The position numbers were made by a program, and so were the translations under genes. A DNA stretch of 48,648 nucleotides from a virus. Position 1 is the first letter of the stretch. The number at the start of each line of letters is the position of its first letter. Below the pieces are notes generated by a model. The model searched no databases. It saw only the letters and a list, made by a program, of their open reading frames with translations, and was not told the DNA's origin. This document shows, piece after piece, positions 7,802 through 16,476 of this stretch. Location: IMG/VR virus record IMGVR_UViG_3300042691_026214, positions 1-48,648 of that record. One strand, given 5' to 3'.

Positions 7802-8715
7802 GCTGCTTCACCTGCGCAAACGGTGTTGCACTCGCCGATCTCGGGAAGCTCGCGCCAGTCCAGCGGGATAAGCAGCGGCGATTGAGCGTGCGCCTTGATC
7901 TGGCGGTAGCTGTATTCGGTGACGAAGCGCGCGCCGGCGGGCCTCGCGCCCAATTCCGTCACGATGTCCTCCATCTCGATCCAGTCATCAAGGTAGCCGG
8001 GCATCTCGCGCTCTTGGTGAGCGAGGACTTCAAAGCCCTTCAACATGCAGGCGTCGCAGTTGCCCTCGTAGTCGCGGAGGCCCAGGTCGAAGCCTTGCGG
8101 CAACGGGTGAGTGAGGTGGCGCGGGTCCACGTTCTCGCCCAGCCAAAAGGGCATGACGTGGCCGCGCTTCGTCACCTTTGCCTTGTCGAGCGGCATGTAG
8201 GAGCGCCACCGCTCCTTGCCCGCCGCGTTGCGCGCATACTGCTTCAGCAGCCGGTGGCCCTCGTCATGGCGAAGGCCGACCACGTTCGTCCACCGCCCAT
8301 AGTCCTGGGCGATCATGAACTGCTTCATCGTGTCGATCTTCGCTTCCGCCGTGCAGAAACGAGTGACCGCGTTGGGGAGATAGCGCTTGCGGCGGATGAG
8401 CGCCTTCAGGGGCTCACCCTTGCGGCTAGCGCTATTGAATCCGACCTCGACGAAGCGATCCGCCGCCGGGACCTGACGGCCTACGCGATCGGTCCATTCC
8501 ACCCAGCGGATGCGAACACCCCAACGCGAGCCGCATTCGTGAACGAAGCGCAGGGTCTCCTCGCGCTCCTTGCCGGTGTTGGCGAACACGACATGGACGT
8601 CGTCAGGCAGTGTTCCGCTGTGCGCCTGGAGGATGCGCCAGAGCATGTAGGCCGAAGTCCGACCGCCGGAGAAGCTGATCAAAGCCGGGCCGGTGATGAA
8701 GAACGGGTCGCTCAT
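7798..8715 (-). CDS. Phosphoadenosine phosphosulfate reductase family protein
   Basis: A 305-residue protein of the adenine nucleotide alpha-hydrolase (PP-loop) fold. The ATP-pyrophosphatase loop is SFSGGRTSAY at about residues 14-23, followed by VVFANTGKEREETL, a typical second element. Cys residues occur in FCTAEAK and NCDACMLKG, the latter possibly metal-binding or redox-active. True PAPS reductases supply sulfite for cysteine synthesis; many phage relatives lie in replication operons and their substrate is not known. ATGA overlap with dnaB indicates coupled expression with the replisome genes. Confidence 0.8.
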   Translation of the reverse strand: MSDPFFITGPALISFSGGRTSAYMLWRILQAHSGTLPDDVHVVFANTGKEREETLRFVHECGSRWGVRIRWVEWTDRVGRQVPAADRFVEVGFNSASRKGEPLKALIRRKRYLPNAVTRFCTAEAKIDTMKQFMIAQDYGRWTNVVGLRHDEGHRLLKQYARNAAGKERWRSYMPLDKAKVTKRGHVMPFWLGENVDPRHLTHPLPQGFDLGLRDYEGNCDACMLKGFEVLAHQEREMPGYLDDWIEMEDIVTELGARPAGARFVTEYSYRQIKAHAQSPLLIPLDWRELPEIGECNTVCAGEAA

Positions 8716-10210
8716 TGATCACCATAGGGAAGGCGGTGGGATGCTGGCCCGTCGTCGAACCGGCCCTCGCGGGCGAGGTTGCCGAAGCGGGTGAAGTCCT
8801 CGCTGAAGGCCATGCGAACGGTGCCGATGGGCCCGTGCCGCTGCTTGCCGATGATGACCTCGGCGAGCCCTTGAACCTTGGACATTTCCTCGGTCCAGTT
8901 CTGATGCTCGACGGTGCCAGCGCGCGGCTCGGTGCGGCCCAGGTAGTAGGCTTCGCGGTAGACGAACATGACGGCGTCGGCGTCCTGCTCGATGGACCCG
9001 GACTCGCGAAGGTCGGCCAGCTGGGGCCGCTTGTCGTCGCGGTTCTCGACCTGGCGGGACAGTTGCGAGAGGGCGATGACCGGGACGTTCAGATCCTTGG
9101 CCAACGCCTTGAGGCCTCCGGTGATGGCGCCGATTTCCTCGGTGCGGTTGCCGCCGCGGCTGCGCTCGGTGGTGATCAGCTGCAGGTAGTCGATGACGAT
9201 CAGGTCGAGGCCGTGCTTGCGCTTGAGGCGGCGGGCCCGGGCGGTCAGCTTGGCCAGCGACAGCCCGCCGGTCGCGTCGATGTGCAGGGGCACGCTGCGG
9301 ACCTCGTCCAGCGCGTCGCGGAAGCGGCCGAACTCGGAGGCGTCGATCTGGCCCTTGCGGATCCTGTCGCCGCTGATGCCGCTGATGTCGCAGCCGATGC
9401 GGGTGGCCAGTTGGGCCTCGTCCATTTCCAGCGAGAAGAACCCGACCACGCCGCCGTCGGCAGCCGTGCGCACGCCGTCGACGTCGGGGCCGCGCACGTA
9501 GCGCCGGGCGATGTTGAAGGCGATGTTCGTGGCCAGTGACGTCTTCCCCATCGAGGGGCGCCCGGCAAGAATGATCAGATCGGACGGATGCAGGCCGCCC
9601 AGCTTGGCGTCCAGATCGATGAAGCCGGTGGACAGGCCGCCGATGCCGCCGTCCCGCGCATAGGCCTTGGCGGCGGTGTCGAGCGCGGTGTCGATGGCGT
9701 CCGTGAAGGGCTTGAACCCGCCCTGGTCGGCCTTGTGCTCGGCAATGGCGAACAGGTTGCGCTCGGCGGTTTCGAGGATGGCTGCGGCCTCGACCTCGGC
9801 ATTCCGGGCCGCGACACCCATCTCCTCGGAGTAGGCGATCATTTCGCGCCGCAGGGCCCGGTCAATGATGACCTTGGCGTGGTCGCGCATGTTGGCTGAC
9901 GGTGGCGCGCGCTCAAACAGTTCGGCCAGGTAGACGATGCCGCCAAGCTCGTTGAACGCTACGTCGTTCTGGCCCAGCTTGGCAGCGACCGTGACCGGGT
10001 CAGCCTGCGTTCCGGCGGCGACCATAGACAGGATCGCGGCCCATACGCGCTGGTGCGCCGGCTCGTAGAAATGCTCCGGCAGCAGGCCGTCGGCGCGGTC
10101 GACGTTGTCGTTGATGTATAGCGCCATGCCCAGCACGCCCATTTCGGCGTCCAGGTCGCACGGCAGCTGCTTGGCGGCGTAGCCGGGGGAGCGAAAGTCG
10201 AGGGCTTGGG

Positions 10211-10214
<4 letters not shown>
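8712..10214 (-). CDS. dnaB: Replicative DNA helicase, DnaB family
   Basis: A 500-residue helicase of normal family length. The N-terminal domain (about residues 15-120) has PCDLDAEMGVLGM and the HQRVW motif. The RecA-like C-terminal domain has Walker A AGRPSMGKTS at 217-226, GFFSLEMDEAQLATR (H1a region), LDLIVIDYLQL (Walker B) and LSQLSRQVE with the DLRESGSIEQDAD signature. It unwinds the phage replication fork as a hexamer. No separate loader is obvious; the DUF1376 protein downstream may serve. The start ATG 10214 overlaps the methyltransferase stop as ATGA. Confidence 0.95.
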
Positions 10215-11646
<1,432 letters not shown>

Positions 11647-11650
<4 letters not shown>

Positions 11651-11931
11651 CACACCCGCCCTCCCCGCGTCTTCGGCAGGCGTTCCACCCGGCCGGACGC
11701 GGCGCTGAACTGGACGTTGGCCGATGCGGCGCCGGCTGTTGCCGTCATCCCGACGGCGACGACACGGCCAAGGGCGGACCACGCGGCGGCCTGATGCTCG
11801 GGGAGCTCAAACCGCGCAACGAAGGCGTGGCAGTATCTGACGGCCTCGGCGTCCAGCTTGCCGCGCTCGGCGGCCCGGGCGGTGTCGCGGTCGATCTTCT
11901 CGACGACGAAGTTCTCGCGCGCGTTGGTCAT
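11647..11931 (-). CDS. Small hypothetical protein between GcrA-like gene and methyltransferase
   Basis: The start is ATG 11931, which makes an ATGA overlap with the stop of the GcrA-like gene. The 94-residue protein has a charged helical N-terminal half (NFVVEKIDRDTARAAERGKLDAEAVRYC) and a more hydrophobic C-terminal half (WSALGRVVAVGMTATAGAASANVQFSAA). No family recognised. The stop is embedded in the GTGA start of the methyltransferase. Confidence 0.7.
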
Positions 11932-12626
11932 CCGAACCGCCTCTCGCCGTAGCGGTAGCCTTGGCCGCCGCCAAGCGGGGGCGGGTTCCTCTTGCGCTTG
12001 GGCTGGGTCGCGCTGCGGGCCAGCGCAAGGTGCGTGGGGCAATAGCGCGGCTCGTCGTCGGCCCTGGCGCCGTTGCAGAACAGCTGCTCGTCAGCGTATC
12101 CGGCGGGCGGTGTCCCGATGGGCCATTTGCAGCCGCGTCGGGTGAAGTGGTCGTCACAGATCCGCGCGGGGACGCCGGTCGGGCCGACATTGCGCAGGCG
12201 GGGCAACCCGACGGGCGGGGACTTTTCGAACAGCGCCCCGTTGCCGGCGACCCCGAGGCCGGCCGTCGGCTTCTCCTGCCGCTTGCTCTTGGCGCTTCGG
12301 CTGTTCTGAACGGCCACCTCGCATGGGCGCGTCCAGCCGGAGCGATGAACCAGACCGCAGACGGCCGCCCGGGACATCCCGAACTTCTCGCCGATCTTCA
12401 GCGCGGTCTCGCCTTCAAGCCATAGCGCCTTGATCGCCTCGTTGACCTCCGGCGTCCGGCCTCTGCGGCCCTTCAACGCGCCGCTCGGGTCAAGCCCCAT
12501 CTGGCGCAAGCGGTGGCTCACGGTCTTGTCGCTGCAGCCGTAGGCGGCGGCGATCTGAATGCAGCTTTGCCCGGCCTCAAGGCGGGCGCGCAGGTCGGGT
12601 TCGGCGTCGGCCGTAAGCTTGACCAT
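11928..12626 (-). CDS. GcrA-like cell-cycle regulator with an extra N-terminal HTH
   Basis: The start ATG 12626 shares one base with the stop of the upstream winged-helix gene (TGATG). Of the 232 residues, about 1-50 form an HTH (IQIAAAYGCSDKTVSHRLRQMGL). About 60-105 match the N-terminal HTH of GcrA (IKALWLEGETALKIGEKFGMSRAAVCGLVHRSGW). The C-terminal part matches the GcrA zinc-binding-like core: GCKWPIGTPP, FCNGARAD, RYCPTHLALA. In Caulobacter, GcrA binds sigma70-RNA polymerase and stimulates promoters carrying GANTC sites methylated by CcrM. Here it lies two genes upstream of a DNA methyltransferase. It probably steers phage or host promoters; the extra HTH is unusual for the family. Confidence 0.85.
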   Translation of the reverse strand: MVKLTADAEPDLRARLEAGQSCIQIAAAYGCSDKTVSHRLRQMGLDPSGALKGRRGRTPEVNEAIKALWLEGETALKIGEKFGMSRAAVCGLVHRSGWTRPCEVAVQNSRSAKSKRQEKPTAGLGVAGNGALFEKSPPVGLPRLRNVGPTGVPARICDDHFTRRGCKWPIGTPPAGYADEQLFCNGARADDEPRYCPTHLALARSATQPKRKRNPPPLGGGQGYRYGERRFG

Positions 12627-13018
12627 CAGGCGCTCCTTTTGTGTTGAGTGTTCAGGGCGGCGTCGACGCGGGCAGCGCCCTGCGGCGATATGCGAAAGCC
12701 CCTGCCCCAGATCGTCTGGATGGCGTCGGACCCGAGCGCCTTGCGGGCGTGGCAGGCCCACACGGTCAGCACCTTCAGCTGTCGCTCTCCGTCAGGCCCG
12801 CGAGTCTGCGGAAGCGCCTCGTCGAGTTGTTGATAGGTCAGGCCGCGCTGGCCGGCGGCTCGCAGGGCCAGCACGAGCCGCGCCGCAGATCGGGGCATCG
12901 GATACGCCTGGCGGAGCGCGGCGACATCATCGTCATCGCGCATCAGGCCAAGCTCGCTGCGCAGGTAGGCGACTTCGTCTTCGAGCTCGTCACGCTCCAT
13001 GTCTTCCGGGAGCTTCAC
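12626..13018 (-). CDS. Winged-helix DNA-binding protein, OmpR/CtrA effector-domain type
   Basis: Starts at GTG 13018 in a GTGA overlap with the upstream stop; an in-frame ATG at codon 7 is an alternative. The 130-residue protein has an acidic N-terminal helix (DELEDEVAYLRSELGL), then a domain with TYQQLDEAL, LKVLTVWACHARKALG and IQTIWGRGFRIS. The last two elements match the recognition helix and the wing of OmpR/PhoB-type regulators, including the GRGY/F wing of CtrA (V..RKLG / I.TVWGRGY). No receiver domain is present, so it would not be switched by phosphorylation. It adjoins the GcrA-like gene. Confidence 0.75.
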   Translation of the reverse strand: MKLPEDMERDELEDEVAYLRSELGLMRDDDDVAALRQAYPMPRSAARLVLALRAAGQRGLTYQQLDEALPQTRGPDGERQLKVLTVWACHARKALGSDAIQTIWGRGFRISPQGAARVDAALNTQHKRSA

Positions 13019-13356
13019 GACATCGCCCCCGTCACCCGGCGCTCAAGCGACCACGGCACATACGGGCCGGTCAGGCGCGGCTCGCCGTTCTGGCCGCGCG
13101 TTTCGAGGTAGCGGCCGAACCCGCCCTCGGCCTCAACCGCCGCGACGTATTGCCGGTCGTCGGCAAAGTCGCCCTGCTGCCCGGGCGCGTACTCCGCCTG
13201 GTAGTGGCTCTCGATCTTCTGGCGGATCGTCTTGGACATGCCGAGCAGTTCGGCGGCCTCAACCGATGTGCGGCCGGCGCGGCGCATGGTCATGTATTGC
13301 TGGTCGCGGGCCTCGATCTCAGGCAGGCGGCGGACGTAGTGGCGGGTCTCGGCCAT
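13015..13356 (-). CDS. Small HTH-containing hypothetical protein
   Basis: A 113-residue protein with a likely HTH in the N-terminal half (GRTSVEAAELLGMSKTIRQKIESHY). The C-terminal half contains Tyr and Gly (GGFGRYLETRGQNGEP). Family not recognised. The start shares a base with the RusA stop (TGATG) and the stop overlaps the next gene's GTG start, so it is a tightly packed early-operon member and probably a DNA-binding regulator. Confidence 0.65.
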   Translation of the reverse strand: MAETRHYVRRLPEIEARDQQYMTMRRAGRTSVEAAELLGMSKTIRQKIESHYQAEYAPGQQGDFADDRQYVAAVEAEGGFGRYLETRGQNGEPRLTGPYVPWSLERRVTGAMS

Positions 13357-13715
13357 CAGGCGGCTTCCTCAAGCTGAACAGTGATCGCGCCGCCCTTGAC
13401 GACCGTGTCGGTCCATTCGAGGAAAATCGACTTGGCGGCGTGGTCGTCGCCGATCACCCCGGACTGCACGAGGGCGTCTGAAAGCGCCTTGGACAGGTTG
13501 TCGATGTCCCGGTGGCGGCGGTCGGGCGCGCTGGCGGCGACGCGCAGGTGATAGCGCCCGGCGATGCCGCGCGGACGCTGGGCGCGGATCGTCAGAACGG
13601 CCTCAGCCATCCACTGGCGATAAGCCTGCGACTTGATGTTCCGCCCCTTCACCGCGCGCCAGAGCCGGTTGGCCGACGGGGGGTAAGGGATGGACAGGGT
13701 GACGGGCTCGATCAC
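13356..13715 (-). CDS. rusA: RusA-family Holliday junction resolvase
   Basis: A 119-residue protein, the usual RusA length. Features: the N-terminal strand SIPYPPSANRLWR, the central DRRHRDIDNLSKALSDAL (catalytic Asp residues and the conserved Lys), then GVIGDDHAAKSIFLEW (further acidic residues). RusA cuts four-way junctions symmetrically, clearing branches before packaging; it may also work with the RecT/RecE system encoded on the other strand. It starts with GTG 13715, overlapping the upstream stop as GTGA. Confidence 0.9.
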   Translation of the reverse strand: MIEPVTLSIPYPPSANRLWRAVKGRNIKSQAYRQWMAEAVLTIRAQRPRGIAGRYHLRVAASAPDRRHRDIDNLSKALSDALVQSGVIGDDHAAKSIFLEWTDTVVKGGAITVQLEEAA

Positions 13716-13885
13716 GCGCGCCGCTCCGTCTCGATGACCAGCATACGGCGGACGGCGGCGGCCAGCTTGCGGCGGGCCTCGGGATTGCCGACTTGAACCC
13801 GACGCAGCCGAAGGGCTTCCTCCACCAGAGCGTCATGCTCCCGGCGGTTGGCCAGCGCGACAAGATCAGCCGTGGCAGGCGCCAT
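13712..13885 (-). CDS. Small basic hypothetical protein upstream of rusA
   Basis: A 57-residue helical protein, beginning MAPATADLVALANRREHD and ending RRMLVIETERRA, from ATG 13885 with a good ribosome binding site (GGGGAGGG, 4-5 bases upstream) to a TGA overlapping the rusA GTG. Its length, ribosome site and exact coupling support it as a real gene. The composition is Arg/Ala-rich and it is probably a nucleic-acid-associated or accessory protein. Function unknown. Confidence 0.65.
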   Translation of the reverse strand: MAPATADLVALANRREHDALVEEALRLRRVQVGNPEARRKLAAAVRRMLVIETERRA

Positions 13886-13942
13886 TGCGCCCTCCCCTTC
13901 ATCAACGGCGGCTCATGACGGGGCCGCCGATCCCGTGTTCAG

Positions 13943-14341
13943 TCAGGCGTCCTCGGCCAGCGCGGCGGGAACGTCGTCGAGTTCGGATCGGACGGCGGCG
14001 ACGGCGGCGAGAATGTCGCGGCGCGAGGCTCCGTTAACGGTGAGCTCCATCAGCCGGGCCGACGCGGTGACAACCTCGGCCGACTCCTTGGCCGGGTCGG
14101 CGCCGTTGCCTTCGCCCCTGACCAGCTTGGCCAGCGCGGCGGTGACGATGGGCTGGTTGGCGAACGCCTCAAGGGCGACGACCTGCATCAGCGTCGGCAT
14201 GTCGGCCGACTGCAGGCTGGTCAGTTGCGAGATGCGCTGATGCGAGACGCCCAGCGCCTCGGCGGCGGCCTCAACCCCGCCGGCCAGCTTCACCAGCGAC
14301 AGGAAGAGGGCCTTCACATAGGGCGCCTGGGTCATGGTCAT
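13943..14341 (-). CDS. HTH regulatory protein, second gene of the lytic operon
   Basis: A 132-residue protein. Residues 18-40 form an HTH (LAGGVEAAAEALGVSHQRISQLTS) resembling phage Cro/CII-type regulators; the rest is helical with a linker rich in Gly, Asp and Ala. It is the second gene after the Cro-like gene in the leftward operon, a position held by CII- or replication-type regulators in lambdoid phages. Two ATGs (14341 and 14335) are possible starts. It is followed by a 57-base gap before the small gene at 13885. Confidence 0.7.
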   Translation of the reverse strand: MTMTQAPYVKALFLSLVKLAGGVEAAAEALGVSHQRISQLTSLQSADMPTLMQVVALEAFANQPIVTAALAKLVRGEGNGADPAKESAEVVTASARLMELTVNGASRRDILAAVAAVRSELDDVPAALAEDA

Positions 14342-14418
14342 TGCGCGATGGCCTTGTCTTGCAAGGTGATCCCGCCGCCGCGCTGCCCCATTGTGGGTTG
14401 CGTCTGGAGGGACGAGCG

Positions 14419-14613
14419 ATGGGGAACGATGGGGGCGGCGCGGCCCCGGCGGTGGTGCGCGCCATAACGGCGGCGGTCATCGCCGGAGGCCTGCGTCTGC
14501 ACGCGAGAGCGGCGCACAGGCCGGAGGACTTCCGGGCCCTGACGCTTGCCGCAGCCGAACGCAGCCGGGCGGCCCGCGAGGCCTTGGCCGACTTCGTGCG
14601 CGAGGTCCTGTAG
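14419..14613 (+). CDS. Possible small plus-strand gene opposite the lytic transcript
   Basis: A 64-residue reading frame starting at ATG 14419 with GGAGGG 6 bases upstream, and followed within 20 bases by a strong rightward terminator. The product (GNDGGGAAPAVVRAITAAVIAGGL, then a helical HRPEDFRALTLAAAERSRAAREALADF) looks protein-like. It lies in the 421-base gap between the Cro-like and HTH genes, antisense to their transcript. Good start and stop signals support it; lack of a known family and the GC-rich context, which opens many frames, argue for caution. Confidence 0.45.
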   Translation: MGNDGGGAAPAVVRAITAAVIAGGLRLHARAAHRPEDFRALTLAAAERSRAAREALADFVREVL

Positions 14614-14630
14614 TTGCCCGCCGAAAAGAC

Positions 14631-14661
14631 GGCCCCGCGCGGCGAAAGGGTGCGCGGGGCC
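14631..14661 (+). terminator. Rho-independent terminator, rightward
   Basis: Perfect 10-bp stem: GGCCCCGCGC at 14631-14640 with GCGCGGGGCC at 14652-14661, 11-base loop, then AGTTTGTTT. Placed 17 bases after the small plus-strand frame. It would stop rightward transcripts before the cro/repressor region. On the minus strand it lacks a clear T run. Confidence 0.75.
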
Positions 14662-14762
14662 AGTTTGTTTCGGGAGGAAACGCCCAGGAAGGGCAGCGGA
14701 CACGGGGGCCGGGGCCCCCGCGAATTGGGGGTGGCCGGCGGGGATGCTGGCCGGGAGGGGCA

Positions 14763-14975
14763 TCAGGCGGCTGCGTCCTGCTTGTCCGCCTCGAGCATGG
14801 CGTCGGCGGCGGCCGACAGCTTCTCGATGGTGGCGATGGCGCGCGTCCGCCAACCCTTCCCGCGCAGCTCTGCGGCGGTCGAGTACGGAACGTCGGCGGC
14901 CTTGGCCAGTGCGGGAAGCCCGCCACTCTTTGCTGCGGCCTCGATGCGGTTCAGGGCGTCGGAAACGTCGGTCAT
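14763..14975 (-). CDS. Cro-like small HTH protein, first gene of the leftward (lytic) operon
   Basis: A 70-residue protein from ATG 14975; an upstream in-frame ATG would start inside the promoter region. The core (IEAAAKSGGLPALAKAADVPYSTAAELRGKGW) is a compact HTH with the spacing of Cro- or Cox-type proteins, followed by a helical tail. It is transcribed divergently from the S24-type repressor, separated by about 93 bases with operators. This is the arrangement of a lambdoid immunity region, so its likely role is to shut off the repressor promoter and commit to lysis. Confidence 0.75.
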   Translation of the reverse strand: MTDVSDALNRIEAAAKSGGLPALAKAADVPYSTAAELRGKGWRTRAIATIEKLSAAADAMLEADKQDAAA

Positions 14976-14985
14976 GTCCGGATGA

Positions 14986-15000
14986 TTACGGAATGCCGGA
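14986..15000. promoter_or_regulatory. Weaker operator copy next to the cro-like start
   Basis: TTACGGAATGCCGGA at 14986-15000 keeps the CGGAA..CCGGA spacing of the strong operator at 15018-15034 but with mismatches. It lies between the leftward promoter and the Cro-like start codon at 14975, where a bound repressor would also block transcription. Confidence 0.45.
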
Positions 15001-15010
15001 CGCATTGGCA

Positions 15011-15039
15011 AGATAATTTCCGGAACTCCGGAATGTTAA
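15011..15039 (-). promoter_or_regulatory. Leftward lytic promoter with operator inside the spacer
   Basis: On the minus strand TTAACA (15039-15034) and TTATCT (15016-15011) are separated by 17 bases. The spacer is the near-palindromic sequence TTCCGGAGTTCCGGAA. The same operator (plus-strand 15018-15034) recurs at 16432-16448, again exactly between hexamers. It would drive the Cro-like gene and the whole leftward early operon and be blocked by the S24-type repressor. Confidence 0.7.
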
Positions 15040-15068
15040 CCGGACGTCCGATGGGGGACAAATGCGGG

Positions 15069-15731
15069 ATGTCAGAGAATGACCGCCGCGAGTCCTTTCG
15101 CGCATGGATGCGCGCCAATGATCAGACGGTCGCCAAGGTCGCCAAGCGCAGCCGCGTGCCCGGAACCACGCTCTATGATTTTCTGAAAGGCGACACCCAA
15201 GGCCTACGCGTCGAAACGGAAATGAAGGTCGCCCGCGCCTTTGGTGTCGACCCGGCCGCGATCTTCGGCGGCGGTGCGGCGCACATCGGCAACACACCCG
15301 ACCTGCCGGCTGTCGACTCGGCGATCGACTACGTCTCAGTCGAGGTGCTGCCGACGTTCGCCGGCATGGGCGGCGGCGGGACTGGCGACGGGGATCTGGA
15401 AACCGCCCTCGTATCGCGGCGCCTGGTCGCCGACGAACTACGCGCCAAGCCGGCCGATCTGCTTCTGATCAACGTCCGCGGCAACAGCATGGAGCCGCTG
15501 TTCCGCCATGGCGACCAGCTGCTCGTCGACCGCCGCGACCGCAGTCCGACGCAGCCCGGGCCGTTTGCCCTGCTCTATGACGACGGCTATGTGGTCAAGA
15601 ACGTAGAGTGGATAGAGCGCCGCACGCTGCTGCGCGTTTCGTCCGCCAATCCTGAGTTTGCGCCCGAGACACTAGCGCCGGACGACATCACAATTCTTGG
15701 GAGGCCGGTATGGTTCGCACGGCGTTTGTAG
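15069..15731 (+). CDS. CI/LexA-like phage repressor, S24 self-cleaving type
   Basis: A 220-residue lysogeny repressor. The N-terminal HTH is at about residues 17-45 (QTVAKVAKRSRVPGTTLYDFL). The C-terminal S24 peptidase domain has the nucleophile in RGNSMEPLFRHGDQLLVD and the general-base Lys in DDGYVVKNVEW; an Ala-Gly pair (FAGMGGGG) precedes it and may be the cleavage site. RecA-stimulated self-cleavage would induce the prophage. ATG 15069 is chosen; ATG 15051 in the same frame is an alternative. The long open frame upstream is not coding for this protein. Confidence 0.9.
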   Translation: MSENDRRESFRAWMRANDQTVAKVAKRSRVPGTTLYDFLKGDTQGLRVETEMKVARAFGVDPAAIFGGGAAHIGNTPDLPAVDSAIDYVSVEVLPTFAGMGGGGTGDGDLETALVSRRLVADELRAKPADLLLINVRGNSMEPLFRHGDQLLVDRRDRSPTQPGPFALLYDDGYVVKNVEWIERRTLLRVSSANPEFAPETLAPDDITILGRPVWFARRL

Positions 15732-16387
15732 TTTTTGCGCTTCTACTGGCCTCCTCCGCGCCTGTGCTGGCGGCCCCGCCTGTAGAGGCGTTGGTCTCAA
15801 TTCCGCCCGTTGGCGAAGAGGCCGAAGCCGAGGTAGGCATGACAATGGTGTCGGCGGTGCGGGTTCAGCAGATCCCCGCTATTCGCACCGTCGCCTCTTA
15901 CGAGGCCAAGGGCGTGTTCGTCCCTGCTGGGCCGCTGAGCTACTCAGGGCACGACGCGAACGGGACTTACTATTTGGCGCCCGGCCGCCGAAAAATGGGC
16001 GGTTTTCTGGGCGGGTTCCAAGTTTCGACTGGCATTTATGTTTATGACGATGGTCGCCCGAGTGAAGTGTTTTGGTATGACAGCTTCGGTTCGCCCGTTC
16101 GCTACAAGGCGGCGGGAATTGCTTTTTCAAAGCTGCCGCCGAAGCCGGCGCCAAGCGCCGCCAGCTTTAAGCGCGAGCTGGTTTACTCGGGCGTTTCGGG
16201 CGGTGTGGTTCGCATCGCTTACCGAGAGTTCTCCCGCGATATGGCACGACCGGCGTTTACTCAGGAACTGACATACGATCTCGCTGACGGCGACGAAATC
16301 GGCTTCCGTGGCGCACGGTTTCGCGTGCTTAAGGCCACAAACGTCTCAATCCGCTACGTCGTCATCAAACCGCTGGCCGGAGAATAA
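15710..16387 (+). CDS. Secreted protein co-expressed with the repressor (probable lysogenic conversion gene)
   Basis: A 225-residue protein with a clear signal peptide: MVRT, hydrophobic FVVFALLLASSAPVLA, predicted cut after ALA at about residue 21. The mature part is beta-rich (GTYYLAPGRRKMGGFLGG, IYVYDDGRPSEVFWYDSF, RYVVIKPLAGE) without a family I know. Its ATG at 15710 lies 22 bases inside the repressor gene, with GGGAGG upstream, so it should be made in the lysogen whenever the repressor is. It probably acts in the periplasm, for example in superinfection exclusion. The codon context is less GC-biased than in its neighbours. Confidence 0.75.
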   Translation: MVRTAFVVFALLLASSAPVLAAPPVEALVSIPPVGEEAEAEVGMTMVSAVRVQQIPAIRTVASYEAKGVFVPAGPLSYSGHDANGTYYLAPGRRKMGGFLGGFQVSTGIYVYDDGRPSEVFWYDSFGSPVRYKAAGIAFSKLPPKPAPSAASFKRELVYSGVSGGVVRIAYREFSRDMARPAFTQELTYDLADGDEIGFRGARFRVLKATNVSIRYVVIKPLAGE

Positions 16388-16390
16388 CCA

Positions 16391-16407
16391 CTCCGGAATA
16401 AATCCGG
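16391..16407. promoter_or_regulatory. Possible additional operator half-sites
   Basis: CTCCGGAATAAATCCGG has two CCGG(A) elements like the operator at 16432-16448 but a different internal spacing. It lies 25 bases upstream of that operator in the 89-base gap and could be an auxiliary repressor or Cro site. Confidence 0.35.
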
Positions 16408-16424
16408 GTTTCCGTATTTTTTTG

Positions 16425-16453
16425 TTGATCGTTCCGGAACTCCGGAATAGTGT
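16425..16453 (+). promoter_or_regulatory. Rightward early promoter with operator inside the spacer
   Basis: TTGATC (16425-16430) and TAGTGT (16448-16453) lie 17 bases apart. The spacer holds the 17-mer TTCCGGAACTCCGGAAT (16432-16448), identical to 15018-15034. It would drive the long rightward operon that begins at 16477 and be repressed by the same protein as the leftward promoter. Confidence 0.65.
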
Positions 16454-16476
16454 CTCTCCATACCCCGGAGAGACCG

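Noticed and set aside
14391-15068. Long in-frame upstream extension of the repressor
   Set aside because: It would read through the terminator hairpin and operators; the repressor fold starts at 15069 or 15051.
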